A stretch of 64,000 bases of DNA from Lethocerus indicus. Lineage: Eukaryota; Arthropoda; Insecta; Hemiptera; Belostomatidae. Position numbers and translations under genes: made by a program. Position 1 is the stretch's first letter; every line of letters starts with the position of its first letter. Positions 11,804-23,481 of the stretch are shown here, piece after piece. The stretch lies in the NCBI GenBank assembly GCA_019843655.1, contig JACDQD010000011.1, forward strand, positions 16,224,604 through 16,288,603, read 5' to 3'. The notes beneath the pieces were generated by a model. That model did not search any database, had not been told where the DNA came from, and saw nothing but the letters and a program-made list of their open reading frames with translations.

Positions 11804-14800
11804 TGGTGCACGCTTCGGCTAACTTTACCCCAAAAACTTATCCCGGCGGATTAGAAAATGATGAATACGGCCAGTCATCCGATCCGATACGGAATCGTTG
11901 TTTCTGCCCGGCTGTTGACAAATTGTCCGCCCTCGCCTTCAGCGAGCGTTCAGGTTTATTTAGGATATTGCTGAACACTGAACAACTCTCGAAATGTTTA
12001 CACTAAAGTACTTACCGTTCGAGACATATCTCGATATTTAATATGAAACTAACAAACAACTTAATGGGTGTTTATTGAATGATTGCCTCAAGTAAATAAC
12101 GAAATACTTCGTTTTCAGGAGCCTACGGTATCAGAAAACACATTATAAATAACATTAACGATATGTGCTTTATTGAAGTAGTTAGTAGGGTTATCATGTC
12201 CCAAAAGTGTCATAATTGGGTGGTTTCTTTTATCAAGTCTTTCACGCACAAAACAATGCATTCAACCATTGTACTAATAACTATAAGTAGTTGATTGTAC
12301 ACAAATAAAGGAAATAAAAAAAGGTTAGTAGGATAATAAAATACAGAAATTAATTTAGTGTGGCTATATATTAATGCACATTAATCAATCAGGTATCAAG
12401 TATATAAGCAGTGATAGTCTAATTATTATATATTTATGTCTCGTTATATTGTTTATAGTTCTTTATCTCATATTTAAAAAGGAATAAATTCAGTGAATTT
12501 TTGTCTAAAATAATATGAACTATTCTGGCCCAAGCTACTCCTCCATAATGAATAAATATGTTTAAATCGGTTCTATTTGTAGTGTGCCTCAAACTTATTT
12601 GTCATATTACGGCGAGTTCCAGTTCATTAGCTTCGTTTACAGCCGCTGGCCTCCTTTCCATCGCCGAGTGATCAGTCATATTTCCCGAGAACAGTCCACC
12701 GGGGGGGTTATATAATAAATGGAAGCGTCCGGCAGTGTGCAGATTCAATTTAATCCGTTTTTGCCGCCAATAAATATCGGACCCCGCCGGCACGAAATTT
12801 TCTCATAAATATGTATCCTCTTCGGGCCCGGGGAAACGGTTCATAAATAACACATAACAGATTAAGAGGCGCAGTCAGTCCCCGGATCGGTCCCCCGGGA
12901 GGAGAATCCTGGGATCCTTATCAATCTTGGGTAGGCTGACAGGGACCGACGCTAACGATAGGCCAGAAATTCGACTGTCTCTCGGGTTTCATTGTGCCCA
13001 ATGTTGTTCCGGGCGTGGGGGGGGGGACTTTTCCCCGGTCGGGCCCAACCCGGGCTTAGACTCCATTAGCGTCCCGCCGCAGCGCCAAAAAGCTGCAAGT
13101 AACCGTGACGCCCGCCCTACAGCGCCCTCTCTCCAAGGGGGTGATCCGCGCAATATTTCCGAGTGCTCCCTAATTGATGTTTGATTATATTTGGTCCGAG
13201 CCCTCCGATCGGATAATTGCCAGTTGGGCCCTCCTCCCTTAGCGCCCTGAAGAGCGCCCAGTCACCCCCACGCCCCATACCCGTAAGCCCTAATAAGTTT
13301 ATCCCAATAATGAAGTAGAGGCGCCTCGACCCTTATGATTTTTCTTAACACAAAACCCCCCCACCCGAACACAATGAGAACAGTTGGACGTTTCCTCTTT
13401 ATTTAAGATTTAAGATATATTCAGAATAAGATGTTAAATAATTCCGAACATGTATTGAACAATTCATCGACAATCTATATGGATGGAGGGGGTGAATAGT
13501 TTAGACTGAATAAAATCCTGCCTCCTCAGGATTTATGCCCGGCTTCCATTAAATAATTCGTCTCCTGTCCGGGACAAATAAGTCAATCTACTGATTAGTA
13601 GATTCCGGCGGGGTTTCAGGTCGAATTCCATTAGGGAGATGTCGCCGATCGGGGCAAAAGCAAACAAAGCATAAATTATACGGGCCGACGTTTCCTGAAG
13701 GAATTTCCTTGGGCGGATTGAAACGGTTGGGTGGGGGAGGGAGGGCGCGATTATTAACGCAGGGCCGGATCTCTTCTTGAATCATTTGTATCTATAAAAC
13801 CGGCGAACGGTTTCGGAGACGTTTCGGATAAATAAATTTCAATCCCCCGAAACGACAGTTGACGTTTTGAAGAGTCGCGACGCGCAGATGACGCCTCCTC
13901 CCTTAAGTATTCGAAACGCCGGTCCGTATCTAATTTCCCCGGGACGGGGACGGAGCGAGTTATGAATCCCGAGCAATAAAAACGCCTTTTCTGCTTTGTA
14001 TATATATTTTTTTCGCCTGCATTTATGTTCTTCTCGGGGAGAATTTTTTTCCCACTTTTTATCGCTTCCATTCCTTAAGCAATTGCATCGTAAAAAACGG
14101 GCCTCGCTTCGGGCCAATCGGCGAAAAGCCGGTATCAGATTTTGCGCCCCCCGCGCCCTCGCTGAGTTAATTTTGTTCTTCCTTTTACAATTTTTTCTGC
14201 CAATCTCTCACCGGTTTGAACTTTACCGGGCGTCAATAAAACACTCAAATTATAATTGGATCCGCTTAATCGGCCGAAATATAACAAAGCTGGCCATTTC
14301 AATTCTACTTGAATCGAATCCCGCGTTTTTTATAAATTAAACATAGCCCAAAATGTATGAAGTTTTCGAATACTCCCGGGATTGTAAAATTTGCTAAATC
14401 AAGTCATTGGAGCAATGAGTATATTTGCAGTTAAAGACCGTTGTGTATTTAGAGAGTAATTTACTTGTAGCGTTGACAAAAGAGTATCATCTTTTTGAAG
14501 ATCTGAGCCATTTATATATATTTAATTGTATTAATGCTTGGAGATGTTCTATGTTTACTAATGAATAAACCAGGCACACTCCTGTAATGGAACGTCATCA
14601 ATTAATACACGAATTTCAATTTTGCATATGTCAGTAAGTAAAATGCTTTTTCCGGAGTTATATCCTCCAGGTAATTTTCTACAAAAAAACAGGTGTTATA
14701 AACATTGGCACAGTTTTTTCTTTTTTCGTCCATTTAAACGGATTTTTTAAAGTCATTAAATCACTCCTGTAAATCCCTGTCCAGATGTTGAATTCGCAAT

Positions 14801-16860
14801 TGTTATCCGATGTGCGTCGGAAGCCCCACGTTGAATAATTTAATGGCCTAAAAGCGTAGAACGTAGCGAGCGAGTGAGTCGGTCTAACCGCGCGTAACGC
14901 CCACCCGCCGTTTAACACTAGTCCGAACGGAGAGACTGATCAATTAATCAAAATCATCTGCAAACTTTCCCATAATATCCCGCCCACCCGACCGAGTTGT
15001 CCATTTTCAATTGTCATTAACAATGGAACCGTGTATACGAATGAAATTGTGTTTTATGAACCAACACTGCGATGAACTCCCGAAGAAAATATTCATTCAG
15101 AACTCAACTATTAGTTTTAGCATTATTAGTATTTATAAGGCCATTTTCGAGATTCTCAGCCACTGCACTGTTACACTGTACTGTCATAAGTCAGTAAAGC
15201 TTGTAACAGCATTTTGGCAACCCACATTATGAGGGAATGTTACTGATGAAGGCGAAAAAGTCGGTAGTCCGACGCGACCAAATGGGCAAGGAGACACGGA
15301 CACACGAATTACACGGTTAAAATTTCACTGTAACTTTTAAAACCGTTATTAATATTAGTTTCTTCAATTATTTCGACCCAACGCCTTTGCGTTACTATTC
15401 ACACCCAACGGATTTCACCTTTTATCGCTTTCGTTTTATTTACCGGCTTCTAATAATTGTCCAGATGTCCGTAAACTCCGCTGGAAGACGTTTCTAAAAT
15501 GCTAATAGCTTATGTTGCATAGTTGTGCAACGCTGGGACCCTCCCACGGCACGCCTGTCATTCACCGGAGGTGTCAGTTATTGCGAAAGGCCCGGAATTA
15601 GTCCCAGGGCGTCACACGTCTGGAAGAGGCGGTCGCCCAAAGGAAAAGACATATACAAAAAGCCTCGTACTCTGTTGACAAAGGTTCACAATGTAGACGA
15701 TATTGTAGGGCGGTGTGTACTCCTCGAGGGGCGCACGCCCCCTACTATGATGCGGGCAATATCACCCCGACCCCTCGCTCGGACAATCGCCACCCCGAAT
15801 TTCGTCCATTGAATTTCTGTCCACCTTGTTGTCGGACAATGGAAGGCCGACATCCTCCCCGCTAATGAGGCCAAATCCAAGACTGGTTCGGCCCGCTTTA
15901 AGTCCGTTTTTTAGGTCCCCTTTCAGCCCTTCGCGTACTCCGCCGGTCATCTCGCATCCGTTTCCTGTCATAATATTGTACGCCCCACCCCCCCATTGTA
16001 TATACCGGGCGTGAAAATGAACTCCGAAGTTTGACAACGACGCCGACATAACAAGAAAAATAACGGGCTCGACCGTTATCGGTGAACGTTACAAGAGGCT
16101 ATTGACTGTCTAGATGAACTCCACTTTGTAGAAATTATGAAATAGCGCTAGACCGGTTTAAGTTTTACATTAATGAGTACACTGTAGTATATGAGATCTC
16201 GTCGAGACCGGTCGAAATGTTAACACCGTGCAGCTTTAACCGTGCTTTCAAATAAAAGAGTAGACTCCGAGAAAATTGTAGAAAACTATCTACTTGGTCA
16301 GCTAGCTTAAATGGCTGCATAGATCCTATTACTTCTATCACCTCTCACTGTAGATATGTTCGATATGTTGTTACGAATCGTTCTTTTGTAGGACCACCAC
16401 CGCTGCTACAAGATAACAACTATTTGAGGGGAAGCGAAACGTTCCATCGTTCGCACTTGTATCTATTTCTTTCTATTGCTAAAGGAAATAGAGATTAATG
16501 GGAATACACGAGCTAATAGATTGGCTTTGTCGGAGGGCGGGCTCCATTCTTTAGGGACGATCAGAGACAGCATATTACGGACAATGGCCGAGCGCGGCTG
16601 TGGGGGCTGGGGGTGCCGTTCTCTTCTATTGTCTCGGAAGCTTAACTAACCCCAGCTGCTGGAAATACCCCGGGGTTATTGATACAGTTTACAGAGTCAG
16701 CGGAGAATGTTGGTTGGAGGGTGCTTCAAGGGTGGGAGTCACGCTCTATGTACCTTATTCCCATTAAATATCGTTAAAAGTAATAAGAGAAAAAATCTTT
16801 CTCCACTTGATTATTTGATGCCACTTAAGTATGTTGGTTGCCCCATACTATTGTAACGCT
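11804..16860. other. Non-coding stretch, GC/AT mosaic
   Basis: GC-rich patches lie at about 12820-13360 (with a G10 run at 13017-13026), 13600-14000 and 15530-16040. AT-rich spacers lie at about 12000-12600, 14340-14680 and 16080-16500. Frames of up to 114 codons occur (for example 13996-14340 plus, with a Phe/Leu-rich N-terminal part), without a recognisable domain or paired splice signals that I could defend. Confidence 0.5.
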
Positions 16861-18689
16861 ACTGAAGATGGATACAGGCATTTATGTCGGGATTAAATTC
16901 ATTACTTGACTCACACAATCCTTTAGCCACTCACGCCTGAGCTCATCAGGAGAATTTTTCAGTGTTCCCTGGGCGTATTTTAGCGCAACGCGCAAATTGT
17001 AAAATTCCATCAATTTTCAGTCGAACGCTAATATAACTCGAATATCCACGAACCAATTTCCATAATCGTTTATTCTCTTATGCAGAATTTATTAACAGTT
17101 TAACGGGGAATTCTTAAAGTGGTCCTATCGCCGTTATAATAACGGCCCTCGTTCAAACGTTTACGATCCAGCGCTGTCAGAAAGTAACAGTTTTCGAGGG
17201 CCGACGCTCGAATATTAAAAGGGATGATTTATTTTAAGAGCGCAGAGGACCCTAAACCGCACAACGAGAACTGCCGGCCGGTCTATACAATACCGATAGT
17301 TGTGTTAATTGAGCGCTTTTCGAAACTGGCATTTGTCAGTGCAGGGTTTTTATCTCCGTCCGATTTATTCGTGGCTACGGCCCAACGGGGTCAGCAACAT
17401 TGACATCGTCGATTGTACAACAGCTTGTAATTTGTAGCCGGCCATCCATCCACGACAATTACGCCGGCCCGACTTCGTATTGAAATTCCCCGATATTACG
17501 TACGACGAAAGGTTGGACATGTTAAAGTCGGGGAAATGATGAGCCGGATGACCGCAAAACGGGCGACCGCAAACCGCACAGAGTTCGATAAATGTGTCAG
17601 AATCATCTAAATCGTGTTCATTGTGTTCATTATGATTCTTCGGCTTGGACCTCGTTAATAGACAGTTAAATATAGCTGCACCCCGTCAGCTATACTAATT
17701 CTTTCCGTTAATGCCTATAGGGAAATAGGATATATCGTTGTCGCCGTTATAACCTGCGAAATAAAACATTATCAGGAGTACACAAATATCGCAAGTAACA
17801 CAGATGAAACAGAGGTCCCTCCATCGGTTTTACTACCCTTCATAACTGTAAATCAAAATAAATATTGTGCAGTTATTAGGTCGGATTAGGGTCAACATCA
17901 TGTCAACGCCTTACCAAAATATGTCTCCTCATTAAAACTACAATAATGTTATATTTCGTAAATAAGTGGCCGATGAAATAGCAGTACCGAAACTACTTTC
18001 ATGACTCAATCCGGAACTCTACCTACAAAGCCCTTTATATCAGGGGAGTCTAAGTTTTTCGGTGATCTACTTATTCGGAAATTGAATACTTATATGCGTT
18101 TTGACAGTACGGCGAATGACATTAAAGAAGAAATCATATCGAAAGCATCCCGACTGAAATGAGAGGTACGCCTGTATGATTTACAGTCGCCCCAACAGCG
18201 GGACTACTAATGTGTCCATTGGTCTTGCAAGCTTTTTATGGGCGCGGGTCCAGCAATCAATCGGCGTTACGAGGGTCATTAAGCCGACTTGGTGGACCAC
18301 CCCCGGAGAACGCGCGGGAACTAGAACATTGCCGTAATAACCGCCGTCACTCGGGCTACGGCCGGGCATTCTTCAGGGCCAATAAAAAATGACACTAACG
18401 GCCCCCATTGTCCCTGGAGGTTTTTAAAACGGCCCGCGTGAATATATTAACAATAGTCCGGCCGCGCCAACTTTATGCCCGCATTGTCCCCTTTGTGCCC
18501 AACCACGGCAGTGGTTCAATAGCTGGGGATCGAGCCCTGGAATACGAATGAGGAAACGTCCAGGATACCAGCGGTGAGCCTGAGAAATAATAAAGAAAGA
18601 TAAAATTTAACTTAAGATAAGATAAACATAACGTGTCCAAGAGTAATAAATGTTGAACTTCCTAAATAATCATATTAGATCCTAGTATA
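16861..18689. other. Non-coding stretch
   Basis: Mostly AT-rich, with a GC-rich patch at 18180-18590. The sequence actgaagatgg at 16861-16871 equals the start of the hammerhead-like core on the plus strand, but the expected gaaacc block does not follow. A near-perfect palindrome, gccgttat-a-ataacggc, lies at 17130-17146. No gene is seen. Confidence 0.5.
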
Positions 18690-18776
18690 GAATATCTGTT
18701 TTGTGGTCTGCGAGGGGTTGGAATACCGTAGATTTCGTGCGTTTCTGTCTCCTCTCGCTGATTTGGTCTTTTGCTA

Positions 18777-18808
18777 GACCGATTTCGGCTGCTCGCCACC
18801 TTCAGTAG
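18777..18808 (-). ncRNA. Hammerhead ribozyme-like core (relic A)
   Basis: Read on the minus strand, this 32-nt motif gives ctgaagg, a helix II of ggc...gcc around a 5-nt loop, then gaaatcggtc. The hammerhead core is CUGANGA - helix II - GAAA. Here the last A of CUGANGA is G and the rest of the core is intact. The c.gaaaccggtc ending is typical of hammerheads in Penelope-like retroelements. It is probably inactive because of the core substitution. Confidence 0.5.
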
Positions 18809-18870
18809 TGGTGTTACCCACCGAATCCTCACTTCACTGTCACTGTCACTTGTTCTGTAATTATGTCTAT

Positions 18871-19055
18871 TTCCGCACCACGCTAAGGGGGACGCTAGTT
18901 TATCTGTGCAGGTGCAGCCAACGAACTTTAGTTAAGTACATTTCCACACTTCCCCGAGGGGGCATTAGTTTATCTGTAGAAGTGCACCAAACGAACTTTA
19001 GTTAAGTACATTTCCGCACCACCCTCAGGGGGCACTAGTTAATCTATATCTAATA
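18871..19055. repeat. Tandem repeat, 70/71-bp unit, 2.6 copies
   Basis: Units start at 18871, 18942 and 19012 with ttccrcac. Units 1 and 2 share acgaactttagttaagtaca near their 3' ends, and unit 3 diverges after ctagttaatc. Each unit has a core of the form AGGGGGc.cTAG or GAGGGGGcatTAG (18885-18898, about 18955-18967, 19027-19038). These cores resemble the CTCF consensus half CAGGGGGCGCTAG. Confidence 0.85.
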
Positions 19056-19083
19056 ATTTACGAAATCTACGTTATTCTTTTCT

Positions 19084-21828
19084 TGTGAGTAAACTGTCTC
19101 AGGAATTCGTCCAGCTCAATATATTGCCCAAACAAGTGCGACTGATAAAGTTCGTTAGAAAAATCACCGGAGGGAATTAAGTCAGCCCGAGAGTTATGAT
19201 ACATTAATGGAGTATCTTTATTTCCCATTATGGTACCGTTACTGAAAATTATCTAAACCTAATGAAAAAAAACTAACAGGCGGCGTGTTGGGAGAGGGCC
19301 GCTTCTAATAAAAAAATAACCCGCGAACGGCCATTACATTTTAAACGAGTGGGGTCTGAAATTCAGATAAGGCTTTACGGTCCTCGTTACGGACGCGTAT
19401 ACCGTGTCGTAAAGCCGGGCGACCCAGGAGCCCGTCAGGATTCCGGGAGCCGAATTTCTTCCTTCTTTTTTCCACTTTATTATTATTCTTTCCCCCACGA
19501 AAGAAACAAAGGGTGTAATGACGGGGCAGTTAAATTTAAGTGTTAATTAAGGTGGACTGTTGGAGCCGGCGGCCCCGAGGGTAGTTGAATGGGGTTGGGG
19601 TTTTTCTAAAGGGGTGGCTTCTACCAACCAACGTTTGCCCCTCGTCGAAGCCCCCTTAACCCGTCTTAACAGCCTACGCTCTGTCGGCGAAACAAAGCCC
19701 AACAGATTCCCCATTGTTACAAAACAAGTATATTGCGTACAAAGAGCGTTTGAAGCGTCCGAAGAGGAGTTTAGCACAATGAGAGGATGAAATATCAACA
19801 TTAATATCTTAATTACCTCTTAATCTATATAAACATAATTCACCGTTTTCCCTTAATAGAAACTTCTTAATTTTAACCTTTTGTCACGAAGAGTAACTGT
19901 ATAAGTTATATTTTATATATCCGTTTCGACTTTGCGATTTATTTTATAAGCACTCATGTTTTGCCAGAGGCAGAAATCCATCATCTTTCCCAAAGTGTTG
20001 ATACAAGTTTTGTAAAACCCAAGAAAATTGTCCAACGAGTACTTGGCGTTCAATTGAGTACTCAAAATTGAGCATTATCAATTCTAACTTTTGCCTTATT
20101 CATCTACTTTGCAGATTTTAATACACGGTCCGAAGATGCGGGTATCATTCAATATTTGCATTTTGGGGACTCTCGGTCGAACGAACATCAAACGCGGGGT
20201 CGATGGGTGGCAATATCTGAGCGGCTAACACCACACATTTATATATATATTGAGCTGTCCGATATGGCAACAGATAGTAAACTGGCCGGGGGTTCCATTA
20301 GGGGAGGGAGAGGCCGGTTGATTGCCCGCCACTCCGGAATTACGCGGCCGTGACTTTCATTGTCCGAGTCCCCTCCTCCTGTGCTGCCGCTGCCGCTCTC
20401 AACATTAATAAACTATTTCAATAACCCCCGGGGATTTTCGGGCGGACCTCGTTAACTGCGCTTGTGAAACAATCGAAGCACACTCAGCCACATACAGCCC
20501 CCGTGTCCGAGCATTGTCCGAGCTATGTTACCCGTGAACGTCTCCCGAGGGTCGAGCTTGGACCTCCAACCAAGCCGATCAATTCTAGATTGGAACAAAA
20601 GGTCTGGGCTCTTTACAGTTATCCTGTAATTAATTACAATTCATAGCTTCTAGCACCTCCGAAGGACATTCTGAACTTCCCACGTAGAGCTGTCCATAAC
20701 TAATTATTAGGTCCTAAGAAAGAATATAAATGGACTCCGATCGATATGGCTTCATGGACATTTTTATTTTATGGCTTTGCTGTCCATAAGAAAGAGAATA
20801 AAATAATCATCTTCTTGACAATTTGTTCGCAATTCCAGTCAATTTCGTCAATTATTCAGGAAAGAGGTCGAGAACCGCCAACCGATCAATAGTTATAGAT
20901 TAAAGCAAGATGAATAGAAAATGGGAAGGTTATTATAATAAGTATTCCTTAAGACGCAAAAAGTTTGGCAAAAAAAAACAGAAGAATAAAGAAGTACTTA
21001 TGAGCTAATTTGAAGTCTAATATTGTTCTTGTAACGCTGGTCGGCTGGGCCCCAGGAATTCTGCAGTACTTCAGACGAATGCGTTATGATTTACAACCGG
21101 TTTTGACACGTGCGTTTCACGTATCCCTCCGGTTAATGGATGAAAATTCCCGGTTGTATGTACGGGCAATTTGCCATATTTTTTTTATTACAGGCAGGCA
21201 ATTAATTGCAAACAATTCTCCCTCCCCGAGGGCCCGACCGGCACTAGTATGCCGCCCATTTAACCTGCAATTTTAGGCGTGACTGGCCACAGGCACGGAG
21301 TGAAGACGTCTGCCTCGTTGAATATTAATGCGACTGCTAACATTTTTTGCCTTTACATTTTTTCCAAGGCATATTTGTCAGCAGACGGAATAAGTAGGCC
21401 CGTGAATGTGTTTCGGAATTATATTGAGTTTTGCATCATCGGTTCGTCAAATAAGGGCCAATATTTATCACTTTGATGATATTTCGGATTCGTGTTACAA
21501 AATCTGTTTTTCTTTTGGTTAATGTTTTAAACGCTTACTGAAGTCAAATCTAACTATACAGCCTGCGGAGCGTTAATATTGAACCGGTGAAGTATCCAAT
21601 AATTTTTCTCAATTTTCATAGCCCGGAACATTTTCAATTTTTATTCGCAAATAAACCGAAAATCGAACGTCGCTTGTTCTCTGCGAACTAAGTGAAATAG
21701 AGATTGGCATTAGTTATGAGCTCCCATTCTTGTAATGGGACTGTATTATCGTCAGTGTAGCTTTTTCACAACACGGGGGGTCGTTAATTGGCCGCGGGCT
21801 CGTAAAAAATCAAGCGGACCTCTTCGAA
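19084..21828. other. Non-coding stretch
   Basis: GC-rich patches at about 19330-19720 and 20160-20590 lie within AT-rich sequence. The overlapping frames at 19547-19801 (minus) and 19560-19790 (plus) lie back to back in one GC-rich patch and look compositional. No other feature was recognised. Confidence 0.5.
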
Positions 21829-21867
21829 TTATGCAAATTGGACGTCTCTGGGATCTCTTATGCAAAT
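21829..21867 (+). promoter_or_regulatory. Paired POU octamer sites
   Basis: The decamer ttatgcaaat occurs exactly at 21829-21838 and 21858-21867, a spacing of 29 bp in the same orientation. ATGCAAAT is the canonical octamer bound by POU-domain factors. The pair lies at the edge of a GC-rich patch (21770-22000). Two exact decamers this close are unlikely by chance, but function is inferred from motif identity only. Confidence 0.4.
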
Positions 21868-23449
21868 AGATTGCGCCATAACGCACTGGGGTCCGCCTCG
21901 GCTGTGCGGCAATTTCCTATGGGGCCGTCGTGTTTATGGGCGCCCCCTCCCGCCCCCGGCCTCGCCTACGCGGCCTTCTTATTCTTATTAGGTGTCGTTT
22001 AACAGCGCGACACCGAAATCTCCGAAACCGAAAATGCTCCTTTTGGCATTTTATTTATAGTTACTGCCCTGTGGTGGGAGGGGGGGCACAGATTGGCAAT
22101 TGGATTGCCCCACCAAATAAAATAGCCCGTTACGTACGGTCAGATTTACGCCCGTTTGAAAATTCTCATTTCTCGACCGTTGCAAATAACGGGAAAACAG
22201 CGCCTATTCACGAGTTGCTCACGATGGGATGCGATTGCGGATAACGGCCCAACAGGAAAGACATTGTTAGCGTCAGATTAAGCACCTTCACACAGTGTAC
22301 AAAAGACTTTGTACAAATGTATGCGAAATTGTTCACGTCCTGCGTATTTCATAGGCAATTGGGCGATAAAAATTTATATGCAGCGAATATATATTCTGAT
22401 TCTGCGAGGACTTGCTATGGACAACTGTATAGCGACAATAATATTCATATTGCATATAACTTGCGGATCGGGTTCTTCGCCGGCTGGAGTGTAAAATAGG
22501 AAACATTTTTCCCACTTTATCCCATACTCCGTCAACAGTGGTCCAAATGTGAGTTACACTTGTAACACAAAGGAAAGTTGTACGTACATACACACATTCA
22601 TCTTTACATATAAGATTATTGCTAATGTCCAGAGAGCGTTCGAGTAATGCACATATACCCTGCGGTTTCATTTCATCACATTGCAGCTGCTGAAAAACGG
22701 CGATATTTCAAACGTCCCTCAAAGGTGCCTCTGCCCTCTTTGACGTGGTGGAATACAAGCCTCTGTAAACTCGGATCGGGCTGGCGCACACACGTCGGCT
22801 CCGTATGAATTTTAATGGCGCGATTACTACCAGCCGCCCGTTATCTGAGCTGCGACAGTGTGCAGTGACTTCTCGTGCGCGCTGTAAAACACCGGAGAGC
22901 GATTAAACCGAGAGCACTTAACCATCGCTGTTAACGACTGAGGATGCGATGGGGGGGGGGAGGCTGTTAACTCTCTTCAGACGTTAATTCGGAGGATCCA
23001 GGCCGGTTGCCGGCAATTACAAATTGATTGCCGCGTTAAGTTTATCGCGCTCGGCCCGCACCAGCAGTCATACGTCGGGACGCGTTAACGCCGCTTTTAT
23101 TCGTGTAAAGTCGTAAAAACCGGTCGATTATATTGTTTTTCTTTACCCTTTTTCATTTTAATAGCAATGAAAAACCAATACTGAGTTATGAAAAAAGTTG
23201 GATGAGAAAAGCTGAAGTGCGGTGAGAATGTAGGGTTTGTGAAATCTTCACTCTACTATCGCCACTAAAATAACCAGAACATGTCTCAAGAAAATGGTAA
23301 TCACAAAGTGAGACATTATAAAGAATTTAAGATAATTGTTTTGAGGTTCTTTCTTTATATTTCATTCTCTTCTCTGAATTCGATATCCGAAAGGTCATCG
23401 TGGATTCCCGTGTAAAACCGTACCCTTGTCATTGCCCAGACAGATTCTG
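21868..23449. other. Non-coding stretch
   Basis: GC-rich patches lie at about 21900-22000 and 22680-23110, the second holding a G10 run at 22951-22960. Mutually overlapping frames occur at 22309-22671 on both strands. No recognisable protein or RNA gene is present. Confidence 0.5.
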
Positions 23450-23481
23450 GGCCGGTTTCGGCTATCCGCCATCTTCGGTAG
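23450..23481 (-). ncRNA. Hammerhead ribozyme-like core (relic B)
   Basis: The minus strand reads ccgaaga, helix II ggc-ggata-gcc, then gaaaccggcc. Length and register are identical to the copy at 18777. Helix II and GAAA are intact. The U of CUGANGA is replaced by C, which should impair cleavage. This is the best preserved copy of the gccgaaaccgg signature in the window. Confidence 0.55.

Larger units (their letters stand above)
18690..19083. mobile_element. Decayed repeat, probably Penelope-like retroelement end
   Basis: Composite repeat with three parts: a block shared with 4097-4330, a 32-bp hammerhead-like core at 18777-18808, and two and a half tandem units of 70-71 bp from 18871. Penelope-like elements are known to carry hammerhead motifs in their terminal repeats, usually as tandem or partly tandem pLTRs, which fits this arrangement. 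No reverse transcriptase or GIY-YIG coding sequence is present in the window. It would be a truncated or non-autonomous copy, with family placement inferred from the core motif only. Confidence 0.5.

Noticed and set aside
16148..16175. gctagaccggttta, similar to the start of the relic at 18773
   Set aside because: The remainder of the 32-bp motif does not align beyond a few bases.
16861..16900. Plus-strand actgaagatgg as another hammerhead relic
   Set aside because: The required gaaacc block is absent after the helix II position; kept only as a remark.
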